A stretch of 64,000 nucleotides of DNA from Proteobacteria bacterium UBA2363 (GTDB taxonomy: Bacteria; Pseudomonadota; Gammaproteobacteria; Xanthomonadales; UBA2363). The stretch spans positions 62,001 to 126,000 of the forward strand of contig DDTN01000015.1 of the NCBI GenBank assembly GCA_002344355.1, given 5' to 3'. Both the position numbers and the translations under genes were made by a program. The notes under the pieces were generated by a model. The model made no database searches. It was not told where the DNA came from and saw only the letters and a list, made by a program, of their open reading frames with translations. Positions 42,707-50,525 of this stretch are shown piece after piece. Positions within the stretch are counted from its first letter, which is position 1; each line of letters opens with the position of its first letter.

Positions 42707-42804
42707 CCCGATCCCCGATCCCCGAGTCCCGAGTCCCGAGTCCCGAGTCCCGAGTCCCGAGTCCCGGGTCCCGAGTCCCGGGTCCCGGGTCCCGGGTCCC
42801 GGGT
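42707..42804. repeat. Tandem heptamer array, 14 units
   Basis: Fourteen consecutive 7-bp units: 2 x CCCGATC, 6 x CCCGAGT, 1 x CCCGGGT, 1 x CCCGAGT, 4 x CCCGGGT. It lies between convergent genes and ends 9 nt before the TfoX_C gene stop. Too short-period for CRISPR. Unit number may vary between strains. Confidence 0.9.
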
Positions 42805-42812
42805 CCAGAAAC

Positions 42813-43208
42813 TCAATCGTCGAAGCGCAGCGGGCTGGGCTCGTCCTCTTCCGGGGGCGGGCCGTCGTAGTCCTCGCCGGCGATGGTGGTGACCGGGCGC
42901 GGCGGACCGCCCCACTTGGGCTTGCCGGCGATGCCCAGGGACTCCTCGGTGGCGTGCAGCTCGGCGACCAGGGCCTCGCGCTTCTCGGCGCCGAGCTGCT
43001 GCCAGTGGCAGTCCTCGAGCGCGCCCGCCAGGGCGTAGAGGAGGTTCAGGCTGGGCTTGAAGCCGGCCTTCTTGACCTTGAGGAAGGCACCGATGGCGCC
43101 GTGCTGCTGGAGTTCCGGCAGGGTGCGGATGCCGACCTGGCGCAGCCAGGCCGCCGACTTGCCGCCGACGTTGCGCATCTTGCCGTCGTCGCTCTTCGCA
43201 TCGCTCAT
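42813..43208 (-). CDS. TfoX C-terminal-domain (helix-hairpin-helix) protein
   Basis: 131-residue protein with the TfoX_C fold: KMRNVGGKSAAWLRQVGIRTLPELQQHGAIGAFLKVKKAG, with the paired hairpin Gly-hydrophobic-Gly elements. The TfoX N-terminal domain is missing, so this is not the competence regulator itself. The C-terminal about 30 residues are acidic (PPPEEDEPSPLRFDD). The ATG at 43208 overlaps the stop of msrC (ATGA). Probably a DNA- or protein-binding accessory of unknown role. Confidence 0.8.
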   Translation of the reverse strand: MSDAKSDDGKMRNVGGKSAAWLRQVGIRTLPELQQHGAIGAFLKVKKAGFKPSLNLLYALAGALEDCHWQQLGAEKREALVAELHATEESLGIAGKPKWGGPPRPVTTIAGEDYDGPPPEEDEPSPLRFDD

Positions 43209-43690
43209 GAGATCGCCTCCATGTAGACCGTGCACAGCGCCTCCAGGCCGGCGCGGTCCTCGTCGTCGAAGCGGCCGGGCAGCGGCGAGTCGACGTCGAA
43301 CACGCCGAGCAGGCTGCCGTCGTCGCGCACCAGGGGCACCACGATCTCCGAACGCGAGGCGGCGTCGCAGGCGATATGGCCTTCGAAGGCGTGCACGTCG
43401 GGCACCACCTGGGTGGCGCCGGTCGCCGCGGCGGTACCGCACACGCCCCGGCCGACCGGGATGCGAACGCAGGCCGGCAGGCCCTGGAACGGACCGACCA
43501 CCAGCTCGCGGCCGTCGTGGAAGTAGAAGCCCGCCCAGTTCAGGTCGGGCAGGCCATGGAAGACCAGGGCCGCGAAGTTGGCGGCATTGGCGATGCGGTC
43601 CGGTTCGCCGGCCAGCAGGCCGCGGGCCTGCTCGACCAGGGCGGCGTAGACCTCGGCCTTGCTGCCGGTGGGGACGGTGGCTGTGAACAT
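43205..43690 (-). CDS. msrC: Free methionine-(R)-sulfoxide reductase (GAF domain)
   Basis: 161-residue GAF-fold enzyme reducing free Met-R-sulfoxide with thioredoxin. The three active-site cysteines are at 74, 84 and 108. Their spacing equals that of Cys84, Cys94 and Cys118 of the E. coli enzyme, shifted by ten. Conserved context: WAGFYFHDGRELVVGPFQG, CVRIPVGRGVCG, HIACDAASRSEIVVPL and DVDSPLPGRF. The start at 43690 is supported by a TAGACT box 6 nt upstream; a GTG six bases earlier is possible. It is coupled to a TfoX_C gene by a 4-nt overlap. Confidence 0.94.
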   Translation of the reverse strand: MFTATVPTGSKAEVYAALVEQARGLLAGEPDRIANAANFAALVFHGLPDLNWAGFYFHDGRELVVGPFQGLPACVRIPVGRGVCGTAAATGATQVVPDVHAFEGHIACDAASRSEIVVPLVRDDGSLLGVFDVDSPLPGRFDDEDRAGLEALCTVYMEAIS

Positions 43691-43696
43691 GCGCAC

Positions 43697-43702
43697 AGTC
43701 TA
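43697..43702 (-). promoter_or_regulatory. Candidate -10 box (TAGACT) for msrC; leaderless spacing
   Basis: CTAGACTGTGCGCATG: six bases between hexamer and the ATG at 43690. The same CTAGACTG string occurs upstream of the GNAT-like gene and the tRNA. Confidence 0.45.
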
Positions 43703-43808
43703 GCCGGGCCGACGTACGCGGTCAGTCGCCGGCGCGCCGGCGCGGCGCCCCTTCCCGCCCGGCGACCTCCCGGGCGATGATGGCCGGGGCCGTTTCCGGG
43801 AATCCCCC

Positions 43809-44552
43809 ATGCGCCACCGCCACGCCGATGCCGACGCCGACGTCCTGCCCGATGGCTTCCGCCACCGCGGCCGCGAGATGACCCGCCTGGAGGCCTTCGT
43901 GGACGCCGCCTTCGCCTTCGCGGTCACCCTGCTGGTGATCTCGATCGACGCCATCCCGGACAGCATCGACGGCCTGGTCGACGCCCTGAAGGGCATCCCG
44001 GCGTTCGCCACCAGTTTCGCCATGGTCGCCCTGTTCTGGTCGGCGCATGCCCGCTGGAGCCGGCGCTACGGGTTGGACGACGCCACCACCACCGTGCTCA
44101 GCCTGGTGCTGGTGTTCCTGGTGCTGATCTATGTGTATCCGTTGAAGCTACTGTTCGGTTCGTTCTTCGCCAGCATCACCGGCGGCTGGCTGCCCTGGCC
44201 GCTGGCGCGGATCTCGAGCTACGACGACATCCGTTTCATGTTCGCGGTCTACGCGCTGGCGTTCGCGACCCTGTCGCTGGTGCTGATGGCCCTGTATGGC
44301 CACGCCTGGCGGCGCCGCGCGCTGCTCGGGCTGTCGATCGACGAACAGGCCCTGACCGCCGGGCACGTCGCCATCTTCGCGTTGTTCGTCGCCGTCGGCC
44401 TGCTCTCGCTGCTGGCCAGCGCGCTGGTTCCCGAGCGGCCCTCGCACTGGCTGGGCTCGTTGCCGGGCTGGCTGTATTTCCTGCTGTTCCTGACCGGCCC
44501 TGCCGAAGCCTGGGCACGGCGGCGGGTGCTGAGGCGGGCCGGCCTGCCGTGA
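43809..44552 (+). CDS. TMEM175-family (DUF1211) potassium channel-like membrane protein
   Basis: 247 residues with six hydrophobic helices after a basic N terminus. The diagnostic helix-1 motif RLEAFVDAAFAFAVTLLVI corresponds to the RxxxFSDxxxAxxxT signature of TMEM175 channels. The usual Ser is Val here, which is a moderate change. The remaining helices (MVALFWSAHARWSRRYG, LVLVFLVLIYVYPLK) also fit. Bacterial members are proposed to form potassium-selective tetramers. The stop overlaps the GTG start of bioD. A plain DUF1211 protein without channel activity is possible. Confidence 0.82.
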   Translation: MRHRHADADADVLPDGFRHRGREMTRLEAFVDAAFAFAVTLLVISIDAIPDSIDGLVDALKGIPAFATSFAMVALFWSAHARWSRRYGLDDATTTVLSLVLVFLVLIYVYPLKLLFGSFFASITGGWLPWPLARISSYDDIRFMFAVYALAFATLSLVLMALYGHAWRRRALLGLSIDEQALTAGHVAIFALFVAVGLLSLLASALVPERPSHWLGSLPGWLYFLLFLTGPAEAWARRRVLRRAGLP

Positions 44553-45268
44553 GCCGGGGGCTGTTCGTCACCGGCACCGATACCGGCATCGGCAAGACCG
44601 TGGTCACCGCCGCCCTGGTGCGCGCGCTGCGCGCCCGGGGCGCGGCCGCCGGTGCGATGAAGCCGGTCGCCAGCGGCTGCGAGGCCGGCCCCGACGGCCT
44701 GCGCAACGACGACGCGCTGGCGCTGCTGGCCGCCTCCGGCCTCGGCCCGGACGAATACGACCTGGTCAATCCCCTGGCCCTGGCGGCACCGGCCTCGCCG
44801 CACATCGCCGCGGCGCGCGAGCGGCGCCGGGTCGCGCTGGCGCCGTTGCTGGCCGCCCATGCCGGCCTGGCCAGGCGCTTCGACCCGCTGCTGGTCGAGG
44901 GTGTCGGTGGCTGGATGGTGCCGCTGGCGGGTCCCGAACAACGCGACGGCGGCGGGTCCGGATGGCTGCTTCAGGCCGACCTGGTGCGCGCGCTGGGCCT
45001 GCCGGTGCTGCTGGTGGTCGGCCTTCGCCTGGGCGGCATCAGCCACGCCCTGATCACCGCCCGCGCCGTGCAGTCGGACGGTTTCACGCTGCTAGGCTGG
45101 ATCGCCAACCACCTGGCGCCGGACTGGGACCAGGCCCGCGAGATGCTGGCCACGCTCGAGACCCTGCTTCCCGCACCGCTGCTGGGCAGCGTGGCGCACG
45201 GTGGCCAGCCCTCGCCCGGTCTTTCGGTGAGGCTGCTGGCAGCCCTGCGGACGCCCCGATCCGGCTAA
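44549..45268 (+). CDS. bioD: Dethiobiotin synthetase
   Basis: 239-residue ATP-dependent enzyme forming the ureido ring of dethiobiotin. Walker A is GTDTGIGKT at the N terminus (residues 8-16). Then follow AMKPVASGCEAGPDGLRNDDAL, LEGVGGW-like LVEGVGGWMVPL, VGLRLGGISHALITARAV and GWIANHL. All are conserved. Starts at a GTG overlapping the previous stop. Other bio genes are not nearby, so the coupling to a TMEM175 gene is unusual. Confidence 0.96.
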   Translation: MSRGLFVTGTDTGIGKTVVTAALVRALRARGAAAGAMKPVASGCEAGPDGLRNDDALALLAASGLGPDEYDLVNPLALAAPASPHIAAARERRRVALAPLLAAHAGLARRFDPLLVEGVGGWMVPLAGPEQRDGGGSGWLLQADLVRALGLPVLLVVGLRLGGISHALITARAVQSDGFTLLGWIANHLAPDWDQAREMLATLETLLPAPLLGSVAHGGQPSPGLSVRLLAALRTPRSG

Positions 45269-45369
45269 CCTCACCCTGCCGCACCCCGTTGCAGGACCAT
45301 TGGGGAAGCGCAGGGCACCCTGACCGCAGTCCCGTCCCATCCCCCCCCGCGCCCCGGAGTCACCAGACC

Positions 45370-45705
45370 ATGCCCACCTACCTGCTCACCCTGCCCGATG
45401 CCGAGAAGGCGCGCGCGCACGGCTCGGCGTTCGCCTTCACCAGCGCCAGCCCGGACGGCCTCGCCGCCGAGCTGGAGCATGCCCTGCGCGGCGATGCCCT
45501 GTTCCAGCGCTGGCTGGCCACCCAGGACGACCCCGACGCGGTACCGCCCGCCTATGCCCAGGTCGACCCGGGCGCCACGGTGACCGGCAACCAGCGCGAC
45601 CTGAAGGTGTTGCTCGAGGCACGCACCGCGCTGCCCGCCGAGGTCCTGCGCCACCGCCTGAACCTGCTGGCGGGGCACCACTGGACGCTCAACGACGTCC
45701 GCTGA
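45370..45705 (+). CDS. Conserved hypothetical protein, 111 residues
   Basis: 111-residue soluble protein: MPTYLLTLPDAEKARAHGSA, AELEHALRGDALFQRWLATQDD and a C-terminal helix RHRLNLLAGHHWTLNDVR. It has no signal peptide or membrane segment and I recognise no domain. Codon use matches its neighbours and a GGAG lies about 14 nt upstream of the ATG, so it is probably real. It lies 101 nt after bioD and may be transcribed with it. Confidence 0.6.
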   Translation: MPTYLLTLPDAEKARAHGSAFAFTSASPDGLAAELEHALRGDALFQRWLATQDDPDAVPPAYAQVDPGATVTGNQRDLKVLLEARTALPAEVLRHRLNLLAGHHWTLNDVR

Positions 45706-45751
45706 CGGCGGTTCGTCCGGGCGCGGACATCGCCTGGGGGAGTGGTACGGC

Positions 45752-45775
45752 TGCGGCCATTGGAGAGCGGCCGCA
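45752..45775. terminator. Hairpin TGCGGCC/GGCCGCA between converging genes
   Basis: 7-bp perfect arms (45752-45758, 45769-45775) with a 10-nt loop, 46 nt after the 111-residue gene. It fits a weak bidirectional terminator. No T-tract. Confidence 0.35.
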
Positions 45776-45892
45776 CCTGCCGGGCCCGGGACGCCGGAGG
45801 GGGAGCGGTGGCGGTCGCGATGGCCCCGACCGTGCCACCGCTTTGCCGATCGGTCGCCTTGCGCGCGCCCGCGCCCGGACCCGCGGAAGCGA

Positions 45893-46480
45893 TCAGTCCC
45901 GCCAGCCCCAGGGCGGCGGCGGCGCCTCGACCGGTCGGCCCAGGTCGAAATCGACCTGGAAGCCGCGCTCGGTGCCGACCCGGTTCGCCGCGTACACCAG
46001 GCGTTCGCCGGGATGGATCTCGACCAGCCAGACGCTGCGCAGGCCGCTGCCGGGGATCGCCGCGCGGGTGCGGTCGTCGGCCGGGAACATCTGGGTGTCG
46101 GCGCTGCCGGCGTTGACCGTGTAGCCGCCGTACCGGGTGACCGCATCCGGCGTGCCGTCCTCGTGCCGGTGGTCGTGGCGCAGTTCGATGCGCCCGCCCT
46201 CGCGCCGGAACACCCAGGTCCGCGAGCGGTCGTCGTCGATCACCAGGGGAACGCGCACCTGCTGCGCGGAGCAGTCGCGCACGTGCATCACCGCGCGGCG
46301 GCCGCGGAAGGTCGTGTCGTCGTCGGGAGCGCGCACCAGGCGGCCCTCGAACGCCTGGCCACAGAGCGCCTGCAGGCGGTCCCACCAGGCCTGCTGGGGA
46401 GAACCCCCGTCCGCGCCGCCGGCCGGTCGGCCGGCGACCGCCAGGAACAGCGCAACGGCAGCAACCAGGGTCCTCGACAT
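45893..46480 (-). CDS. Secreted hypothetical protein (CpcT/CpeT-like features)
   Basis: 195-residue exported protein. The signal peptide is MSRTLVAAVALFLAVAGRPAGGA. The mature part: AWWDRLQALCGQAFEGRLV, DDTTFRGRRAVMHVRDCS, VPLVIDDDRSRTWVFRREGGRIELRHDHRHEDG, and GGYTVNAGSADTQMFPAD. The order of short strands and the His/Asp-rich loop resemble beta-barrel lipocalin-like folds such as CpcT, but the link is weak. Two Cys probably pair. No DGFE-like tail. Single gene downstream of a repeat-rich spacer. Confidence 0.5.
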   Translation of the reverse strand: MSRTLVAAVALFLAVAGRPAGGADGGSPQQAWWDRLQALCGQAFEGRLVRAPDDDTTFRGRRAVMHVRDCSAQQVRVPLVIDDDRSRTWVFRREGGRIELRHDHRHEDGTPDAVTRYGGYTVNAGSADTQMFPADDRTRAAIPGSGLRSVWLVEIHPGERLVYAANRVGTERGFQVDFDLGRPVEAPPPPWGWRD

Positions 46481-46789
46481 CGGTGCCTCTTCATCGGTCG
46501 ACCCGGCCAAGCATAGCCCCGGCCGCGCCCGTATCGCCGGGGACCGGGGACCGGGGACCGGGGACCGGGTCAAGCGTGAGGGGATCGGGGCTCGCCGTGG
46601 TGGCCGCGGCGTGTGGGCAAGGTTCCTGGTCCGGGACGGGGACCGGGGAACGGACCCGGGTCCGGCGCGCGGCCGGCGGGCGACAGCGCTCCGGACACCG
46701 GGACGATGCGCGGGTCGGGATCCGCACCCCTGATGATTTCCGCGCAGCGTCGCTGCCGCCCCGCGCGAAGGCGAACCTGGTCCCGTGCC
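46481..46789. other. 309-nt intergenic region with heptamer repeats
   Basis: It contains a 4-unit GGGGACC array (46539-46566) and scattered half-units (around 46636-46665). No reading frame or promoter is convincing. Between ppc stop and the start of the 195-residue gene, both on the minus strand. Confidence 0.5.
46539..46566. repeat. Tandem heptamer array, 4 units of GGGGACC
   Basis: Four perfect units. On the minus strand the unit is CCCCGGT, one base different from CCCGGGT in the array at 42707-42804, so both belong to one repeat class. Confidence 0.85.
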
Positions 46790-49537
46790 TCAGCCGGTGT
46801 TCTGGACGCCCGCCGCGATGCCGTTGACGGTGGTGACCAGGGCGTGGAACAGCGCGTCGTCGCCGCGGCCCCCCTCGCGCCAGCGGCGCAGCAGCTCGAC
46901 CTGCAGCAGGCTGATCGGGTCGACATAGGGATTGCGCAGGCGGATCGACAGGCGCAGGCGGCGGTCGCCGGCGAGCAGCTCGTCGGCCGCCTTGATCGCC
47001 AGCACCTGGGCGCGGGTGCGCTCGAACTCGTGGGCGATGCCGGGGAACAGCGCCTGGTGCAGCGGCCCGGCCAGCCGCGAGTAGCGCTCGAAGATGGCCA
47101 GGTCGGACTTGGCCAGGACCATCTCGACGTCGTCGATGAAGGTCTGGAAGAACGGCCAGTCGCGCGCCATCGCCCGGACGTCGTCCAGGCCGAAGCGGGC
47201 GACCGCGTGGGCCAGGCCGCTGCCGACGCCGTACCAGGCGGTGAGGCCGGCGCGGTTCTGCGACCAGGCGAACACCCAGGGGATGGCGCGCAGCGATTCC
47301 ACGCCGGCCGGACGGCCATCGCCGCCGGGGCGCTTGGACGGCCGCGAGCCGATGCGCAGGCGCTCGATCACGTCGATCGGCGTGGCGGCGCGGAAGTAGG
47401 CGGGAAAATCCGGGTGCTCGTGGACCAGCCCGCGGTAGGCGGCCCGGGCGTTGCCGGCCAGGTCTTCCATCACCGTGCGCCAGTGCGCCTCGCGCGGCTC
47501 CGCCGGCCGCGGTCGCAGGCTGGCGCGCAGCACGGCGCCGGTGGTCTGCTCGAGCGTGCGCAGGGCCAGCGCCCGGATGCCGTACTTGCGATGGATCACC
47601 TCGCCCTGTTCGGTGACCCGCAGCGCGCCGTCCACCGAACCGCGCGGCGCGGCGATCACCGCCCGCTCGGTCTTGCCGCCGCCACGGCTGATCGAGCCGC
47701 CCCGGCCGTGGAAGAACTCGACGTGGACGCCCTGCGCCCGGCCCAGCTCCGACAGCTCCACCTGGGCGCGCTGCAGGGCCCAGCGGGCGGCGGCCAGGCC
47801 GCCGTCCTTGGCGCTGTCGGAATAGCCCAGCATCACCATCTGGCGGCGCCCACGGGAACCGAGGTGGGCGCGGTAGGCGGGATCGGCGAGCAGGGCCTGG
47901 AGCACCGCCGGGGCGCCGGCGAGGTCGTGCACGGTCTCGAACAGCGGCGCGACGTCGAGCGGCACCGCGCCCTGCTCGTCGACGCAGCCGGCGGCGCGGG
48001 CCAGGGCCAGCACGGCCAGGGCATCGGCCGCGCAGCGGCTCATGCTGATGATGTAGGGGCCGACCGCCGCCTCGCCGTAGCGGACCCGGGCCTGTGCCAG
48101 GGTCCGGAATACCGCCAGGCTGGAACGCGCGGCCGGCGGTCCTTCGCCGGGCAGCGCGACCGCCGTGTCCGCCAGCAGCGGCGCCAGGGAACGGGCCCGG
48201 TCGCCGGCGCCGCGCGCCGGCCACTGCGGATCGCCGAGCAGGGCCGCGACCGCCTCGGCGTGCACGCCCGAGTCCTGGCGGACATCGAGCCCGGCCAGGT
48301 GGAAGCCGAAGGTCTGCACCTTGCGCTGCATCCGCCGCACCGCGAACAGGCCGGCGTGTTCGCCGCGGTTGCCCGCCAGGCTGGCCGCGACCAGCCCGAG
48401 GTCGTCGAGCAGGGCGCGCGGACCGGGGTAGCCGGACTCGCCGTCGCGCGCGGTCTCCGACAGGCGCGCGGCCATCAGGCCGAGCAGTTGCCGGTAGGGC
48501 ATGTCGGCATGGCGCGGCCGCAGCCGGGCCGCGGCTTCCGGCAGCATTTCCCGGTAGCGCGCCAGGCGCGCCAGCACCGCGTCGTCGATGCCGATCCGCG
48601 AGGGCGTCTGGCTCAGCAGCTCGCCGAGATGGCGCAGGTCGTGGCGGTAGGCCTCGAGCACCAGCGCCCGCTGCACGCCCAGGGCGCCGGCGATGGTGCT
48701 GGCGCCGACGTTCGGGTTGCCGTCCATGTCGCCGCCCACCCAGGTGCCGAAGCGCAGCACCGGCGGCACCGGCGGCAAGGTGCCCCAGGCCTGCACGATG
48801 GCGTCCTCCAGCACCTCGTAGAACACCGGCACCACCCGGTACAGCACCTCGGTCAGGTAGAAGCTGACGTGCTCGAACTCGTCGCTGACCCGCGGCTTCT
48901 CGGGCGCGGCGTCGGCGGTCTGCCAGGCGCTGGTCAGGGCCATGCGCATGCGCGCCTCGTCGGTGCGGCGCTCGTCCGGGGTGCGGCCGCCATCGATGTC
49001 GCCGACCAGGCAGCCGACCACGGTGCGCTCCTTCTCGAGCAGGGCGCGCCGCACCGCCTCGGTCGGGTGCGCGGTGAACACCGGTTCGATGCGCAGCCTG
49101 GGCAGCAGTTCGCCCAGCTCGTCGAGGCCGACCCCGGCGTCCCTGAGCGCAAGCATCACCGCATGCAGGCCGCCGGGCTGCGGCGCCGCGCCGGCACGCT
49201 GGTAGTCGCGGCGCCGGCGGATCCGGTGCACGCGCTCGGCGAGGTTGGCGGCCTGGAAGAAGGCCGCGAAGGCGCGCACCGTGGGCTCCACCCGGTCGTC
49301 GGGCACCTTCGCCAGCAGCGCGCCCAGCTCGTCGACCGGCGCATCGGCCTCGCGGCGCCGGATCGACGCCTGCCGGATCGCCTCGATCGCGTCCAGGAAG
49401 GCGACGTCGATCTGGTCGGCCAGCACTTCGCCGACCAGGGCGCCCAGGCGCCGGACGTCGCCGCGCAGGGGCCCGTCGGAAGCGACGAAATCGCTGGCGC
49501 GGGCCGCCTCGAAGGCGTCTTCGGATCGCTTGTCCAT
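46790..49537 (-). CDS. ppc: Phosphoenolpyruvate carboxylase
   Basis: 915-residue enzyme making oxaloacetate from PEP and bicarbonate. Catalytic motifs: VFTAHPTEAVRR (catalytic His), FGTWVGGDMDGNPNV, MLGYSDSAKDGG, FHGRGGSISRGGG, and a C-terminal QNTG, the mobile end that closes the active site. The length is typical. The ATG at 49537 is supported by a TAGGCT box 6 nt upstream. It is a single gene followed by the UPF0149 gene upstream in map order, with 187 nt between. Confidence 0.98.
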   Translation of the reverse strand: MDKRSEDAFEAARASDFVASDGPLRGDVRRLGALVGEVLADQIDVAFLDAIEAIRQASIRRREADAPVDELGALLAKVPDDRVEPTVRAFAAFFQAANLAERVHRIRRRRDYQRAGAAPQPGGLHAVMLALRDAGVGLDELGELLPRLRIEPVFTAHPTEAVRRALLEKERTVVGCLVGDIDGGRTPDERRTDEARMRMALTSAWQTADAAPEKPRVSDEFEHVSFYLTEVLYRVVPVFYEVLEDAIVQAWGTLPPVPPVLRFGTWVGGDMDGNPNVGASTIAGALGVQRALVLEAYRHDLRHLGELLSQTPSRIGIDDAVLARLARYREMLPEAAARLRPRHADMPYRQLLGLMAARLSETARDGESGYPGPRALLDDLGLVAASLAGNRGEHAGLFAVRRMQRKVQTFGFHLAGLDVRQDSGVHAEAVAALLGDPQWPARGAGDRARSLAPLLADTAVALPGEGPPAARSSLAVFRTLAQARVRYGEAAVGPYIISMSRCAADALAVLALARAAGCVDEQGAVPLDVAPLFETVHDLAGAPAVLQALLADPAYRAHLGSRGRRQMVMLGYSDSAKDGGLAAARWALQRAQVELSELGRAQGVHVEFFHGRGGSISRGGGKTERAVIAAPRGSVDGALRVTEQGEVIHRKYGIRALALRTLEQTTGAVLRASLRPRPAEPREAHWRTVMEDLAGNARAAYRGLVHEHPDFPAYFRAATPIDVIERLRIGSRPSKRPGGDGRPAGVESLRAIPWVFAWSQNRAGLTAWYGVGSGLAHAVARFGLDDVRAMARDWPFFQTFIDDVEMVLAKSDLAIFERYSRLAGPLHQALFPGIAHEFERTRAQVLAIKAADELLAGDRRLRLSIRLRNPYVDPISLLQVELLRRWREGGRGDDALFHALVTTVNGIAAGVQNTG

Positions 49538-49543
49538 CGGCGC

Positions 49544-49549
49544 AGCCTA
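49544..49549 (-). promoter_or_regulatory. Candidate -10 box (TAGGCT) for ppc; leaderless spacing
   Basis: TAGGCT followed by six bases and ATG. Same geometry as cytochrome c, hemB, xthA and msrC. Confidence 0.4.
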
Positions 49550-49724
49550 CATCGCGGGCCTTACGGGCCGGAACGCCCGCCAGCCGCCGCGGGGCCGCAT
49601 CGGGGGCATGGGGTCCGCCGGGATCCGGTCTGGCGCCACCGCTGGCGCGGCCTGGCCGCGGCGGCGGCGACCGCGCGCCGGTCGGCTGCCGGCGAGCGCG
49701 CGGACCGCTACCGGGCGCGCGGCG

Positions 49725-50396
49725 TCAGTGCCTCCTGGAGCCGCCCGGGCGCGCACCATGGACGCTGCCGAGCAGGGCCGGCAGGCCGGCCAGGATCGAC
49801 ATGCGGTCGTCCAGGCTCGGCAGCTCGCCGTCCGGATCGCCGATCTCCTGGAGCTGCTCGGCCTCGCACAGGGTCAGCTCCATCGCCTGGTCGAGCAGTT
49901 CGGCGACCCGGCTGTCGGCATCCGCCCAGCGGTCCCAGCCGTCCTCGTCGAGGCCGACCCCGGCCATGAAGCCGATCCCCCAGCCCAGGCCGGCGGGAAA
50001 GTCCGCCGGCAGCGCCGCCATCGGATCGTCGTCCTCGTCGAGGTCGTCGATGTCGATGTCCTCGGGGAAGGCGATCAGCGGCATCTGCCGCTCCAGGCTG
50101 GCCGGGTCGTCGGGGTCGCCGGTCTCGGCCAGGCGCTGCGCGATGCGCACCTGGAAGCGGGCCAGCAGGCCGGTGAACACCGCCTCGTCGCCGCCCTGCC
50201 AGGCCGGTGCCCGGCCCATCACCTCGTCGACCTGGCTGGCCAGGTCGACCGGCGCGGGCGCCAGCGCCAGGGCGCAGGCGAAGCCGTCCAGCATCTCCAG
50301 GTCCATGCGCTCGTCGTCGTCGCCGTAGGTCTCGAGCAGCTGGTCGAGCTGCTGCAGCTCTTCGTCCTGCAGGGCGCTCACTTCGGGCTGGTTCAT
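49725..50396 (-). CDS. UPF0149/YecA-family protein (second copy)
   Basis: 223-residue acidic protein. It contains MLDGFACALALAPAPV (family motif 1), IDDLDEDDDPM (acidic), and ADFPAGLGWGIGFMAGVGLDEDGWDRW (family motif 2, WxxGFxxG). It ends with a basic GGSRRH tail and lacks SEC-C cysteines. The paralog at 31871 shares only the two motifs. Start at 50396 with conserved NQPEVSALQDEELQ. Function unknown; it lies between ppc and gshA on the same strand. Confidence 0.8.
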   Translation of the reverse strand: MNQPEVSALQDEELQQLDQLLETYGDDDERMDLEMLDGFACALALAPAPVDLASQVDEVMGRAPAWQGGDEAVFTGLLARFQVRIAQRLAETGDPDDPASLERQMPLIAFPEDIDIDDLDEDDDPMAALPADFPAGLGWGIGFMAGVGLDEDGWDRWADADSRVAELLDQAMELTLCEAEQLQEIGDPDGELPSLDDRMSILAGLPALLGSVHGARPGGSRRH

Positions 50397-50525
50397 CTCG
50401 GGACTCTCCGGATTCGGGCGGATCGGTGGCGGGCGACGGCGCGACGGCGGTCCACGACGGCCGTGGCGTCGCCCCGGGGATTCTGGCACAGCGCGTCCAC
50501 CGGCCCCGGCCGGCACGCGCCGGCC

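Noticed and set aside
42707..42804. Short regular repeats as a possible CRISPR array
   Set aside because: The period is 7 bp with no spacers and no cas genes are in the window; it is a simple tandem repeat.
46613..49969. Long plus-strand frame of over 1100 codons
   Set aside because: It is antisense to ppc, has low-complexity Gly/Ala/Arg/His composition and no domain; an artefact of high GC.
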